From: Rachicladosporium sp. CCFEE 5018
Lineage: Eukaryota > Ascomycota > Dothideomycetes > Cladosporiales > Cladosporiaceae
DNA length: 64,000 nt
NCBI GenBank assembly: GCA_002077045.2
Contig: KZ111176.1
Coordinates: 61,145-125,144, forward strand
Direction: 5' to 3'
Of the stretch, positions 12,084-22,428 are shown one piece after another. How positions within the stretch are numbered: the stretch's first letter is position 1; every line of letters begins with the position of its first letter. Made by a program: the position numbers and the translations under genes. The notes beneath the pieces were generated by a model. That model had not been told where the DNA came from and did not search any database. It worked only from the letters and a program-made list of their open reading frames with translations.

Positions 12084-13151
12084 TCAGTCGCCATTGAGCT
12101 CGGGTGTCGCGTTTCCTGCGTCGACAGTACCACCAAATAGCTTGGCCAGCCTCTCATCTTCCCGCTTGGCTCGCAGAGCTTCAGTCTCCCTTCGTAGGGC
12201 GGACAGATTCAACCCGCCGTCATCATCCCCATCATCGTCATCGCTTTCGCCTTCCGAAGCCTGCCAATCTCCCTTCTCGAACATTGACCTGCCCGTAGCC
12301 TCCTGCGCACGCTTCGCCTCTTCTTCGGCAGCCTTCTTATCCAACCGCTCTTTCTTCCACTTGGCAAATGTCTCCGGGTTGACCGGCGTGAGGGTGCCTG
12401 TCAACTTATGCCTCTCGCTTTCCAGGAAATCCTCTAGTGTGAGCGTTGCCAGTGGTGACTTGTCCATTAATGCCTTCTCGGCAGCCCTCTGCTCCTTCGT
12501 CTTCAGAACGAAGCCAGGAGGCAGGGAATGCTTGTACATGCACGTATCGCCTCCATTCGGACACGTCCAGAACCAGCCATATTTCCCATTTTCAACAGCC
12601 TCGATGAAGAACTTGCAAACCTTGTCCGTGCTGGTCTTGGGGTTCCCGTGCTTGCTCTTAACCACTTGCCTTAGCTTCTCCTCATCCCATTCTGTCATAT
12701 CGTCCTTCTTCTTCTCTCCGCCCTCAGCCTCTTCTTCCTGATCGCCATCTCGCACATCAGTGTACAGACTCTTCTTCTGCGTCTTCCTCCCAACTTCGAG
12801 GTCATGACTAAACTTGCACTTCCTACCCTTGTCGCAATGACCCTTGGCAAAGAACTGACAGAGCACTGTCTTCGGATCCACTCCGAATGGCACTTTCTGT
12901 ATCTGCACCGGCTTGAAGAGTTCCGCTGTCTCGCGCATAGCCTGCTCGGCGGCGGCCTTCTCTTTCTCTCGCTGCAGCTTGTCGGCTGCTTTCTTCTTCT
13001 CCTCGGGGGATCCACCAGCAGCATGTTGTTGCCGGAGTTGCTGGATCTGCTTTTGTACTGCCCCGCCCTTTTTGTTCTTCATGCCAAAAGTTTTGTCATC
13101 GGCATTGGGCTTGACCTTTTTAGGCTCATTCTGAGCCTTCTTGGGCGGCAT
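12084..13151 (-). CDS. tma46: TMA46/DFRP1-type CCCH zinc-finger translation factor
   Basis: Ribosome-associated partner of the Rbg1/DRG1 GTPase. Single exon, 355 aa from MPPKKAQNEP at 13151; an upstream in-frame Met at 13196 gives a less likely 15-residue extension. N-terminus is Lys-rich and coiled-coil-like (QIQQLRQQ). First CCCH finger: CQFFAKGHCDKGRKCKFSH at about residues 105-123. Second: CKFFIEAVENGKYGWFWTC followed by CMYKHSLP. The DFRP region follows (LATLTLEDFLESERHKL), then an acidic SDDDDGDDDG tail. Both fingers and the DFRP segment match ZC3H15/Tma46. Confidence 0.93.
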   Translation of the reverse strand: MPPKKAQNEPKKVKPNADDKTFGMKNKKGGAVQKQIQQLRQQHAAGGSPEEKKKAADKLQREKEKAAAEQAMRETAELFKPVQIQKVPFGVDPKTVLCQFFAKGHCDKGRKCKFSHDLEVGRKTQKKSLYTDVRDGDQEEEAEGGEKKKDDMTEWDEEKLRQVVKSKHGNPKTSTDKVCKFFIEAVENGKYGWFWTCPNGGDTCMYKHSLPPGFVLKTKEQRAAEKALMDKSPLATLTLEDFLESERHKLTGTLTPVNPETFAKWKKERLDKKAAEEEAKRAQEATGRSMFEKGDWQASEGESDDDDGDDDGGLNLSALRRETEALRAKREDERLAKLFGGTVDAGNATPELNGD

Positions 13152-13700
13152 GATGGGTGGTCTGCGATTTCGAATACAGGAGGAAAGGCACGACACTCGG
13201 CTTTCGTAGTCGCTCTACTCTGCGTATGGTCACGCGACTTTTGCGCTAAGGAGATTTGTAGGTATTGTATGGCGGATGATGATGATGGATTTCGCGAGCA
13301 GTAGGCGGAAGTGGCGGTGTCAAGAGATCTCAGGCGAAGGAAAGCTCTCCATGTGATCTCGATGGCGAAAGCCTGATTCGAAAGCGCAAGGAGCGATGTG
13401 CTTGTGCAATTCTGCGTCGAAGTGCAATTGTGTCAAAAGTCAATGGAACTTCACTTCAGCCTTTCGAGATGGAGTGGATGTGACGAAGTTTGGCGGGGAG
13501 ACTTGGCACTGCTCATCTAGGAAGGTACACCGGGGAGGGGGAGTGAAGTGACGTGAACGGGCGACAGTGAGGTAACATGGAATGAGGATCGGTGTCTGAT
13601 AGCCATCTGACGCAGTCCTGATTGAGAGGTCATTGACTTCCAGTGAGATACGTGTCGCTGTCTGATGGCACTATCCACGTCACTTCCCTAGCGGACTGGC
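13152..13700. other. Intergenic, TMA46 promoter side
   Basis: About 550 bp without a recognisable gene, repeat or RNA. Confidence 0.5.
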
Positions 13701-14063
13701 TTAGCTAGTCCCCACTACGTCGACTACCTCGTCCTTGCCATTATCGTCTGTCTGGACCACAACGTCTGGCGATCGTCAGATGATGCTGGAGGCTTGATAC
13801 GATGATAGGGACTTACTGAAGATATGTCCGAGGTCGTACAACTTCTTGATCCGCTTGCCCGTGTCGTTGTCTGGCAGCTTCAGATCATCATAGGTCGAGC
13901 CATCAGGGTTGAGCAGGACCAGCGTGCCGTCGTCCTTTAGTGTAGACTACGCAAAGGTCAGTGGGTTTACGTTGCAACATAAATACTCTAAATTGGTGAA
14001 CGTGAAGGCACTCACGAGCTGGAGCTCACGCTTGCGGTCCACTGGCTGTGCTTCGTCTGCCAT
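13701..14063 (-). CDS. Stand-alone eIF5A C-terminal (OB-fold) domain protein, 80 aa
   Basis: Exons 14016-14063, 13817-13946 and 13701-13765 (introns 69 and 51 bp, canonical GT-AG) total 243 nt, 80 aa. After a short MADEAQPV start, residues 9-60 follow the eIF5A C-domain closely: RKRELQL (RKEYQL in eIF5A), DDGTLVLL (DDGFLSLM), YDDLKLP (KDDVKLP), GKRIKKLYD (GEKIKKLFD) and then NVVV. The whole N-terminal SH3-like domain with the hypusine-lysine loop is absent, and none of it is readable on this strand for 900 bp upstream. Known family: eIF5A binds the ribosome E-site through the hypusine domain; Hex1 of Woronin bodies is another fungal eIF5A derivative but keeps both domains and a PTS1 tail. This protein ends in VVGTS, not SRL. 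Function unknown. Confidence 0.78.
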
Positions 14064-14245
14064 GCTGATGATCTCAGTGATTGTACTTAAGTTGATAGAG
14101 CAAGTAGACGGTCCGGTGAAACGAACATATTGCGGGGGAAGAAGTTCATCAAGAATACCTTATGCCTCACCGCACTTGATTCGGCCCCAAGCTACGTGGC
14201 TTTGGTATGACGCTAGATGTGCCTTGCGTCACGGTCTGGACGGGG

Positions 14246-14726
14246 TACCACTCCTTGCAGTTTCCTGTGTCGCTCAGCTGCGCGCATGTTCAAAGAGACT
14301 AATACATCATCGTTCCCTATAACTTCTCAGATCCTATGTTATATATACTAGAGTATATCTATAATATAGATTAAGTGTATTACTAGCGTCTAAGCCATAA
14401 TAGACGTGCGGAGGCGGCATATTCGTGTAGATATAGTAGTATATAGAGATTCGAGGTCAAATTGCGACGACAAGTCACGTGCTCGGCATTCGCCGGATTT
14501 TCCTCGGTAAATGTATATAGACACCTACAACACCTCTAGTATATCTTTATATAATATCTAAAGTAGATAGGAGTTCTTGTTATTGCCTATGATATATATC
14601 TACGTAGGTATTAAGTATATAAACGGTCGCGCCGCAGCAAGAGACGTGTATTCATGCATTTTCGCAAGTCGCGGCTCCTCCGAGCACTCCGCAGCTGACC
14701 GACACAGGAAACTGCAAGGAGTGGTA
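14246..14726. mobile_element. MITE-like element with about 35-bp terminal inverted repeats and TA target duplication
   Basis: The left end at 14248 (CCACTCCTTGCAGTTTCCTG...) and the right end at 14724 are inverted copies: 25 bp perfect, one mismatch, then nine more matching bases. Both ends are bordered by TA (14246-14247 and 14725-14726), the target duplication of Tc1/mariner-type transposons. The 477-bp body has no transposase frame; its core (about 14330-14630) is strongly AT-rich with repeated TATA-like words. It lies 185 bp upstream of the eIF5A-like gene start. Confidence 0.85.
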
Positions 14727-15323
14727 AGGTTTCACTAAATAGTCAGCAGCTCTACCAAAGAAGAGCTACGGAACCGCAATTGAACCTTCTACGTCTGGAC
14801 CGGGAGAGGCCACTAGAATTTCTCACACGCGCTGAACAGCAAACCGAAAGACACCTGTTCTGGGAGCAGAAGATATGAGACATGGCGCCTGCGTCCGGAG
14901 ATACATGCATCGACATTCTCACATTCTTGGTGGATTGACCGAGCCGTGGGTTGTAATGAATCATGGTCGATGTGCAATTCGGTCACGTGGTCGCACTATC
15001 TGTCATTACAGTTGCTCCAGCACATCAGTAGGCGCAAGATAATGGACTAACCACCGACAGTCCGTCGATACCAATACATGACTGGATTTTGAGCGCCACG
15101 AGGAGATCTGAGGTGGCACAATCGGTGCGGCCCAGCAGACCACGACTACAACTACACAGTCGTTCTCGGACCATACACACCAGCAGCTGGCTACAATTCT
15201 CAAAGGAGACTCGCGACTCTTGGACAAGCTAGAGCAAATCGACCAGGAAAAGTGATTAGGGTGAATGTCAACCGACTCTCTCTCATTGACAAAGGCTGAG
15301 CCGGATGTAATTCGCATTTCGGA
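14727..15323. other. Intergenic between MITE and decayed F-box-like gene
   Basis: About 600 bp with only short frames. I searched the minus strand for a displaced eIF5A N-terminal domain and found none. Confidence 0.5.
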
Positions 15324-16819
15324 TCATGGGCCTGTCCATGTGTAGTATACTATGCCGCCGTCTTCTTTCTGAAATGAGTAGCGTATGTTGCGATCGCGGC
15401 ACATGTAGTACAGCGCATTCTGGAACGGCCGTTCCTTTTCTGAGACATCACTCTGGTTGCAATACATTGCAAAATGCAGTGGCCGATCGGCAACTCTGCG
15501 CAGGATAAACCAGTCCAGGAGGCTCGAGATTATTGGCACTAGTAATCCGTCATCTCTAGCATGGCGACAGTCGTCGCTCAGATGGTCGGTCAATATTAGA
15601 GTGTGCAAAGAAGGTGGCAGGACAACCCTCCAATCCTGGACCGAGTACTTCCGAGCGTCGCGACAGAACAGTGATGCGTAGGGGTCTGAAGATTGCGTAG
15701 GCGTTTCATTGCAGGCAGTCGTCCAAGATGACGATCAGGTGGCCCATGATCGCATCCTGTCGGCCCATGCCAAACGTCAAAGCAGTAGCCGGCGTGATTC
15801 ATCACATACTCCTGACTCGTCTTGAGCTCCTCCAGTGTACCACCAACATGAAACAGTGCTTCGAACAGCACTTCGAGACCCACATCGAGCCGTGGCTGGG
15901 GATTGGACGAATTGCGTCGTAATTTACGCCATCAATCCCATTCGATCAAGGCACGATACTCAAGATAGCGTACCTGAGGTGTCGCAACGAGCAACGCGCC
16001 CAGTGTGGATGCTCCGGTCTGACAATGGCGGAGGTCCAGTCGTGTGATGGAGCTCACGCGTAAGTGGCTGATTAACTCAGGTGCAAGTGTCATGACGACC
16101 GATATCGAGTTGACATTTGGGATAGAGAATATCCCAAGGACAGAGAGGTCCCAGCTCTTGTAGATCCAAACGTTCTCACTGTACTCGTCACAGTCCGTAG
16201 TGTCCTTATCCAAGCAGATATTACAGGACCGCAAACTTCGCGTGGTCGTGAGTGCGCCGCTTTCCAGGAACCTACGAAACTTAGGGTACTCGAACAGAGT
16301 CGAGTCAATGGTCGACTCCTCAATTCTACAACATAGCTTCAGCATCTGGATACTGAGCTCTGGGATGCTAGTGTGACCAATCAAAGCGCCTAAGGTCATA
16401 GGGCGAGCTCGATCCAACGACAAGTCCGTCGATGGGAGTGCGATCAAATCGTTCACGTAGTGTGCAGCCTTTTTTGCATCTAAGTCGTCGAACCCGCTCG
16501 TTGGTACCCATTAATGAACACTGCAGCCTGTGAGGATGAGCCGTCTGACGCTACCAGCAGCCACTTCGTTCGTGCGTAATGTGCGCAAAAGTAAGGCTGC
16601 TCTTCTGCCTGCTGTTACGTCCTTGCGAAAGGCGACCTCGACGTCCTGGTATATGATTGCGCTCACGTAGCAATGGAGTTCTCGAGAGAGGCTGCCAAGG
16701 GTGACAATCCTCTCCTCGTCAAGGTGAGTGGCGACGAGATCAGTCACTAACAGGGGTAATTGGCGTGCCCTACACAGGTTGTGTACGAGCACTTCCAGGT
16801 GATACTTGGTGTCCCTCAT
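15324..16819 (-). pseudogene. Decayed F-box-like/LRR-like gene, copy 1
   Basis: Homologous along its length to the gene at 18403-19887. The N-terminus matches an F-box-like pattern (LPLLVTDLV, LGSLSRELH, IIYQDVEV). Later blocks shared with copy 2 include AALLLRTLR, ISVVMTL, TPQVRYLEYRALIE, GTLEEL and LILTDHLS. The frame is broken by TAA at 16511-16513, TGA at 15932-15934 and a frameshift around 15640-15690. No intron explains these. Substrate-receptor function of the ancestor is only inferred from the F-box-like start. Confidence 0.75.
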
Positions 16820-17564
16820 CTTATGTCGTTGGCGACCAATGCTAGGGCCCATGCGGACTATATCGTGGTTCTCTAGACGTGTGGAGACCAGAGCGTGCTT
16901 CTGTCAGGCTGGTTGCAGTGGGCAAACGCTTGACAGCTGCACCTGTGAGATGCAAGAGCGATGACAGCCAAATCAAACCTGTCTCTCATCAACATTGCTT
17001 GCCAATGTTTGTTGGCTGGCCATAGTTGTTGGAGCACAGTACAAGACGCAATGGCGTAAGAGACAGTTCCCAGTAGTCATGTCAAATGAGCCGCTTTGTC
17101 GTGCTCTTGAGCACTGGGTCGTGTGATGCCGCTCGGTAATCTAGTCCAAAGTGGAGTCCTAAATAATGTATTGAATGCATCGGGCAAGATTGACGGTCGT
17201 GCCTTATTGGTCCAATTACCGCTGTCCCAAAGCTTCACAGTACTCGTCTCTCCTCGTCGTCACTTGTGCGTAGCCGCCGGCTTGGCGGCTGTGCCGCTGT
17301 CTGATGTATACCTTATGTAGCGCATGATGCACTCTCGTCAGGCGCGAAGCGACTGGCTAAGGAGATGCCATTTTTCTGCACGCTGGCCAAGCGGCGTAAG
17401 CCTCCGGCACTACGCCAAAAGAACCAACGTAAATAGAGGCGAATCAGGTGTTGAGAATGCGGCGACTGCGGCTGGGATTACTATGGAACAGCTCCAGTCC
17501 GCACTGCCGTAACTGATGAAGGTCTTGTTGCTTTCTTCGCTACCCAGCCTGCCACATAGTAGCG
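16820..17564. other. Intergenic between F-box-like copy 1 and the TM gene
   Basis: About 745 bp, no supported gene. An ATG at 17516 opens a short hydrophobic leader-like peptide (MKVLLLSSLPSLP) that closes after 27 codons in another frame from the downstream gene. It might be a missed signal-peptide exon, but I could not splice it. Confidence 0.4.
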
Positions 17565-18372
17565 ATGCCGCCTGCTTCCGTCCTGTCCACGCCGCCTGAT
17601 GCCGAGTCAATACTGTGCTGGCTTGCCGTGGAAACCGACCACGGCCTCGTCTGCATCGACGTCCAAGATTCCAGACCTGCTGGTACTATTGTCGCACCAA
17701 GCGTCCTGGATCTGGAAACTCATGAGGCGGGTGATCCTGCTGCCTTCGCATGGATCTACTTCAAAGGGGACATCTGGAATGGGCCGACAGCTGAGCATCC
17801 CATTGACGCACCGTTCACGGATGATACGTTGTTCTCGTTGAACCTCGTGAAGGCGAACGACACCTCAACGATCATCCGGAATGTGATGTGTAAGTAGGGG
17901 CGTCCACCATGCAGGTGTCATACGTACCTCTTGTACGACAAGCTGACATATCTAGCCCAACAAACAACACTCTCTCTTTTGGAAAGGATTCGGACCAGCC
18001 CACGAGTCGAACGGGCATACGATTTCTCTGCAACGTTTCGGTCCCGATTCCAAGTACCAGTACGTCGCAAGTATGATTTATCTCTGGGAGATGCCCAAAG
18101 ATCTGGACGACTCAGTTCTTCGCCTCCAGCTCACAACTGACGAACCCCCGTCGACATACACCAGCGGAAGGCTGCAAGTTTCGAATACCACGCAGAGGAC
18201 CCTGACGACGGCGAGCCCATCTTCATCGCTTGCAGACGCGATGAGAGTGCAAAGCCAGTGGCGGATTAATCATGAGCTGGAAGTCTCGGCCATTGGAGTG
18301 CTCATCGTATTGCTTGCTGCGTGGATGATCGTAAGGCTGAGGTGCAGAGCAAAGCAAGTCGCATTCGCCTAG
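17565..18372 (+). CDS. Hypothetical protein with one C-terminal membrane segment
   Basis: Not a family I recognise. Exon 1 starts at ATG 17565 (acidic, PFTDDTLFSLNL near its end). The second exon, from about 17956 to 18372, reads FWKGFGPAHE, LQRFGPDSKYQYVASMIYLW, LRLQLTTDEPP and ends with the hydrophobic helix SAIGVLIVLLAAWMIV plus a basic tail. The intron is uncertain: the strong GTAAGT donor at 17890 puts exon 2 in the wrong frame, whereas a GTGATG donor at 17883 with the CTAG acceptor at 17955 keeps it open (243 aa). A type I membrane protein is plausible if a signal peptide exon is missing upstream. It is sandwiched between two F-box-like pseudogenes. Confidence 0.5.
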
Positions 18373-18402
18373 TTGTGGCAGAGTGGCGCGTGGATGATAG
18401 CT

Positions 18403-19887
18403 TTACGCGGGTGGCCACCATTGTACAGGATACTTGCCCCACGGTAGCTTAGTGAGAGAAAACTGTATATGGCGCTCCTTGCACAAGAGATCCAGTTCCT
18501 GTTGCTGCTGCCTGTTGGGGAAGTGCTGATCACAGAGCCCGTCGAGAATCAGGGCGAATGCAGACTGCTGCCCTCTTGTTTCGTCCATCGCCATCCAGTC
18601 CAGTAGGGTCATGAAAGTTGCCATGAGATCCTCGTCCTCGTCTGCCCAGGAGGGCTCATAATTACACTCGTTCTCAGACAAATGACTTGTTAACGTAAGC
18701 GAACGCAATGATGACGGGAGGACTTTGTGCCATTCCCAATTAGACGCCTCTCGAGACGTGCGGCCAAGAGGCGACATGTAAGGCAGCGATAGACTCCGCA
18801 GACGCTTCATGCTTGTCAGGCTGTCGATATGTAGATCTGGCTGAGGATGCCAATCTTCATACCCGCCCTCGAAGCAGTTGTCATTGGACACATAAATCTG
18901 AGTTGCAACAAGTTTTTCCAAAGTGTCGCTGATGTTATGCAATGCTCCATACACAATCTCAAGGCCGAGATCTTTTCGCGGCCCCCACGAGAATCCGTGC
19001 TCTACTAATGCGTGATATTCGAGATATCGTAGCTTGGGTGTTGCAGCTAGTAGAGAATTGACTTCACAGTCCCGATATTGGTAATGGTGCAAAACCAATC
19101 ACGTGAGTGACGACACCGGCAAGTGGCCCATACTCCTCAGCGTGAGGGTCATGACCACTGAGACAGATTCGATCTTGGAAGCAACGAATGGCATCAGCAA
19201 TGCGGGATCCCAGCCCTGAGCAAAGTTGATGTAGACTCCCATGTTCCCGGTCTTCACTGCATCCAAGCCTATACTGCAGCTTCGCAGAGCCTGCAGGCCA
19301 AGGTGCTTTTTACTTTCTCGCATGGCGATCCACGCTTCTCGAAAATCAGGGTAGTCGAGCATCGCACAGCCAACATCTAAGTTTTCTAGCCTCATGCTTA
19401 GGCTCATGAGTTGTAGACATATTTGTGGAATGACCAGATATGCAGCGAAGGACCGCCGCGTCATAGGCCGCGCCCAATCTTGTGACGGTTCCCAACACGC
19501 AAAATCTTCCAGATTGGTTTCATCAGCTAGCGCATGGCCGGCGCTACGGTCCTCGAAGTCAATCCTGTGCGGCGTCGCAAGGCCCTTACCTGTCAAACGA
19601 AGGCTCATGATCGCTCCTGCAGCCACCTTGTTGGAGCGCAAAGTACGCAGGAGTAGTGCGGCCTTCTGCACAGCGGAAGGACTCTGGCTGAAATCGATCA
19701 CAATTTGTTCATAGATCATCAAGATCGCATGCTGATGCAATTCTCTCGCGACAGTGCTCAGTGTGATGATGCTCACTTCAGGTTGGTCGATATTGCCGGC
19801 AATGAGATCCGTGACCAGGGAGTGGAGTCAACGTTGCCTGCACAAGCTATGCACGAGCACCTCCAGATTTTTGGCTGGGTTCCGCAT
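18403..19887 (-). pseudogene. F-box-like/LRR-like gene, copy 2, with two in-frame stops
   Basis: Tandem paralogue of 15324-16819, same strand, better preserved. Reading from ATG 19887 the frame is open except for TGA at 19828-19830 and TGA at 19099-19101. At the second site copy 1 has CGA (Arg) in the same alignment column, so a single C-to-T change made the stop. The remaining frames encode AALLLRTLRSNKVAAG, LVIPQICLQLMSLSMRL, IESVSVVMTL, TPKLRYLEYHALVEHG and a Trp-rich end. About 495 codons overall. Confidence 0.75.
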
Positions 19888-20462
19888 GCTTGCTTTGGCC
19901 GTATGATGTCTCGGCCAGACTGCCACGGAGACCTCTCGAGAATTAGGAAGCTGCCGTTCCGCGAGATCGATGAGCTGTAGGGAGCGTTCTGTCTAGACCA
20001 GCTGCTACAGTGAAGCGAAATCCTACTGCATTCGTGAGAGGCCTGGGCGTGGCGCGGTCTGAGCTGACCAGACTGTGAGGCTCTCAACGGCGGTTCAAAT
20101 GCGATATGCTTCCACTGGCTCGTCTACAGCAGCAGAGCAGCGTTGTGAGCACTTGAAGAGATACCTCACGCTTGGTACGTACAGTAGTGAAGTGGAGCAT
20201 TGAGACATATGTGTCGAGCGTCACGGTGAGCGCCAAATCTGGGCGCTTCGGCTCATGCCTTATTGGCTTGTCATACCGCGCGTCCACATCTGTGGTGACT
20301 CCGTGCATAAGTCGTACTCACGGCGATTCCATGCGTCAACTATCAGCATGATGTAGCATACGACACTAGAAGGCGCGGAAGACGGCAGTTGGACGGAGTT
20401 CACTCCTTGCACCGCCAGCAAACGTTACACCAAACAAAGTTTACACTAGAGGAGTCACCAGA
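19888..20462. other. Intergenic, GCN3 promoter side
   Basis: About 575 bp between the F-box-like pseudogene and GCN3; nothing recognisable beyond presumed promoter sequence. Confidence 0.5.
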
Positions 20463-21623
20463 ATGGCGAACTCGAGACCGTCCACCCTGGGCTACTTCAA
20501 CTACAATGAAGGCAGCACCACTCCTCCAGTCATTGGTCGCCCTCCTAATGCCAGAATGACCACAACTGGCATCCCACCTCCACCCGGAGGCGAGGCCTTC
20601 GATGTCGTGGCCACATATCACAAGCTCCTGGCCGAGGACCCAGAGCTGACTATGCCAGTCGCCGCGATCGAGGCCTTGATCATAGCTCTCGCCGACACGC
20701 CCGCGACAACGGTCAGCGAGACGCTCGATCTGGTGCAGAATTTGACGGCGCAGCTAAAGCGCAACATACCAAACCCGATTTCTCTGTCAGCTGGCACCGA
20801 CCTGTTCCAGCAGTATTTGATTAGTAGTCTACAGCGACCTACAGGGAACGGCGGCTTCGAGGAGATCCGCACACACTTGGTGCAGAACGGTCGATTGTTT
20901 GTTGAGCGCGCAAAGGCTGCACGGGAGACTATCGCCGGGTTCGGGAAGCACTTCATTCGCGATGGCAGCACTGTGCTCACGAATGGCGAGTCACGAGTGG
21001 TGGGATCACTGCTGAAGTCTGCGGCGGAGTCTGGGAACGCCTCTGGCAGGGGAAGCATACGGTTCAAGGTCATTTATGTTGTGTCTGGAGTTGAGAAGAT
21101 GGACAAAGAGGCACAGGACAACATTGCCGCGTTAAGAGAGCGAGACGTGCCGGTGGCGGTCGTTGCGCCTACGTCTGTGGCTTATGTCATGGATGGCGTG
21201 ACACAGTGCTTCGTGGGTGCTGAGGGCGTTGTCGAGAATGGAGGAATCATCAGCAGGATGGGCACCTACCAGATGGCCGTACTCGCCAATGCCATGGGGA
21301 AGCCATTCTACGTGGTCTCGGAGTCGCACAAGTTTGTACGACTATACCCAATCGGACAGCAGGATCTGGGTATCGAGCAGAACGTGGTCGAGTTCAGGAC
21401 TTCGCGCGGCAAAGAAGGAGACGTGCACGAGGATCATGAAGCGAACAGAGACGAGGGCGTAGCAGATATGGACGATGGTTCCGGAGCGAAGTCAATGATT
21501 CCGGCGCAGGCTGAAGATTCGGTCGACTACACGCCGCCGGAGTACATCTCTGGAATCATCACCGAATCTGGAGTCCTGCTACCGAGTGCAGTCAGCGAGG
21601 AGCTCATCAAAATTTGGTTCTAG
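20463..21623 (+). CDS. gcn3: Translation initiation factor eIF2B, alpha subunit
   Basis: Regulatory subunit of the eIF2B guanine-nucleotide exchange factor, which recycles eIF2-GDP and senses eIF2-alpha phosphorylation. Single exon, 386 aa. A short Pro-rich N-terminus precedes the helical domain (YHKLLAEDPELTMPVAAIEA). The Rossmann-like IF-2B domain follows, with FKVIYVVSG, VPVAVVAPTSVAYVMDGV, FVGAEGVVENGGIISRMGTYQ and AMGKPFYVVSESHKFVRLYP, ending in YTPPEYISGIITESGVLLPS and the C-terminal ELIKIWF. These are eIF2B-alpha hallmarks. A polar acidic insert (about residues 310-345) before the C-terminal block is longer than in yeast. Confidence 0.95.
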   Translation: MANSRPSTLGYFNYNEGSTTPPVIGRPPNARMTTTGIPPPPGGEAFDVVATYHKLLAEDPELTMPVAAIEALIIALADTPATTVSETLDLVQNLTAQLKRNIPNPISLSAGTDLFQQYLISSLQRPTGNGGFEEIRTHLVQNGRLFVERAKAARETIAGFGKHFIRDGSTVLTNGESRVVGSLLKSAAESGNASGRGSIRFKVIYVVSGVEKMDKEAQDNIAALRERDVPVAVVAPTSVAYVMDGVTQCFVGAEGVVENGGIISRMGTYQMAVLANAMGKPFYVVSESHKFVRLYPIGQQDLGIEQNVVEFRTSRGKEGDVHEDHEANRDEGVADMDDGSGAKSMIPAQAEDSVDYTPPEYISGIITESGVLLPSAVSEELIKIWF

Positions 21624-22428
21624 GAGCGTGCCCAATAAGTCAGGGCGCAAGCCGTTGACTGATGTGAAGCTCAATACGGGGAAAAGAGTGTTCGACCTGC
21701 GAACAAATGCTTGCATGCCGTTGAATGCCGGTATGTTATTCGCCATACCTACTCTCGTATTTGTGTTCCATGGCTGACTTGAGCGTCCGCCAGCTCAGCA
21801 TTAGCAGTCGGCCTTTGCGCTGTGCTCTAGACCATGGAAGACTCGACTGTCCTCCACCGCTACAGTTCTACCAACTGGACTCGAACACGGCGTAGCCTTC
21901 TGCGATGCGATTGCTCAGCGCATTCATTTATGCAATGCAGCATGCCATCAAGTTCTGGAGAGAGCGAGAGAATCGGAAGTCTAAATGCAAAGGGCCGATG
22001 GGCACGTTACACTCGCATATTAAGAGAGCAGCAGTCATGCAAAGGGCCTGATCAGTGATTCCAAAGGTCTGTCAGGGTCTGCATGAGCGTGGTCATGATT
22101 GATCCGCACTACGGCCTATTCGAATGAAGCTCAAACTCACGGAGAGACTACCCCAGGTTTTGGATCGGTAAGCACATATGTAGGCCCCGCAATGCGCTCA
22201 TTCATGGAGTTGATCCATGGAGGTCCGGATCGCAGTTTCTCACCTTCAGGTATTGCATTGCGCCATCAAGTAGGACAGCTTAGAAATCTACTCAGTGGCA
22301 CCGAGGCGTAAGAATCATCGTCTTCTGCTTCAAATTGTGTGTTCCCAGCTCAATCTTTCACTCCAACCACTGTACCCTCACAGTGCCTTGATCCCTTTAG
22401 TCGTTCCAGCTTCACACCCACAACAACC
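21624..22428. other. Intergenic between GCN3 and the SDR gene
   Basis: About 800 bp. Only short unrelated frames; no RNA gene or repeat seen. Confidence 0.5.

Noticed and set aside
11638..12741. 367-codon plus-strand frame
   Set aside because: Mostly antisense to the TMA46 coding region, Ser/Leu-rich composition typical of a shadow frame, no motif.
13701..14063. Hex1 Woronin-body protein
   Set aside because: No peroxisomal SRL-type tail, only one domain, and the residues follow eIF5A (DDLKLP, IKKLYD) more closely than Hex1.
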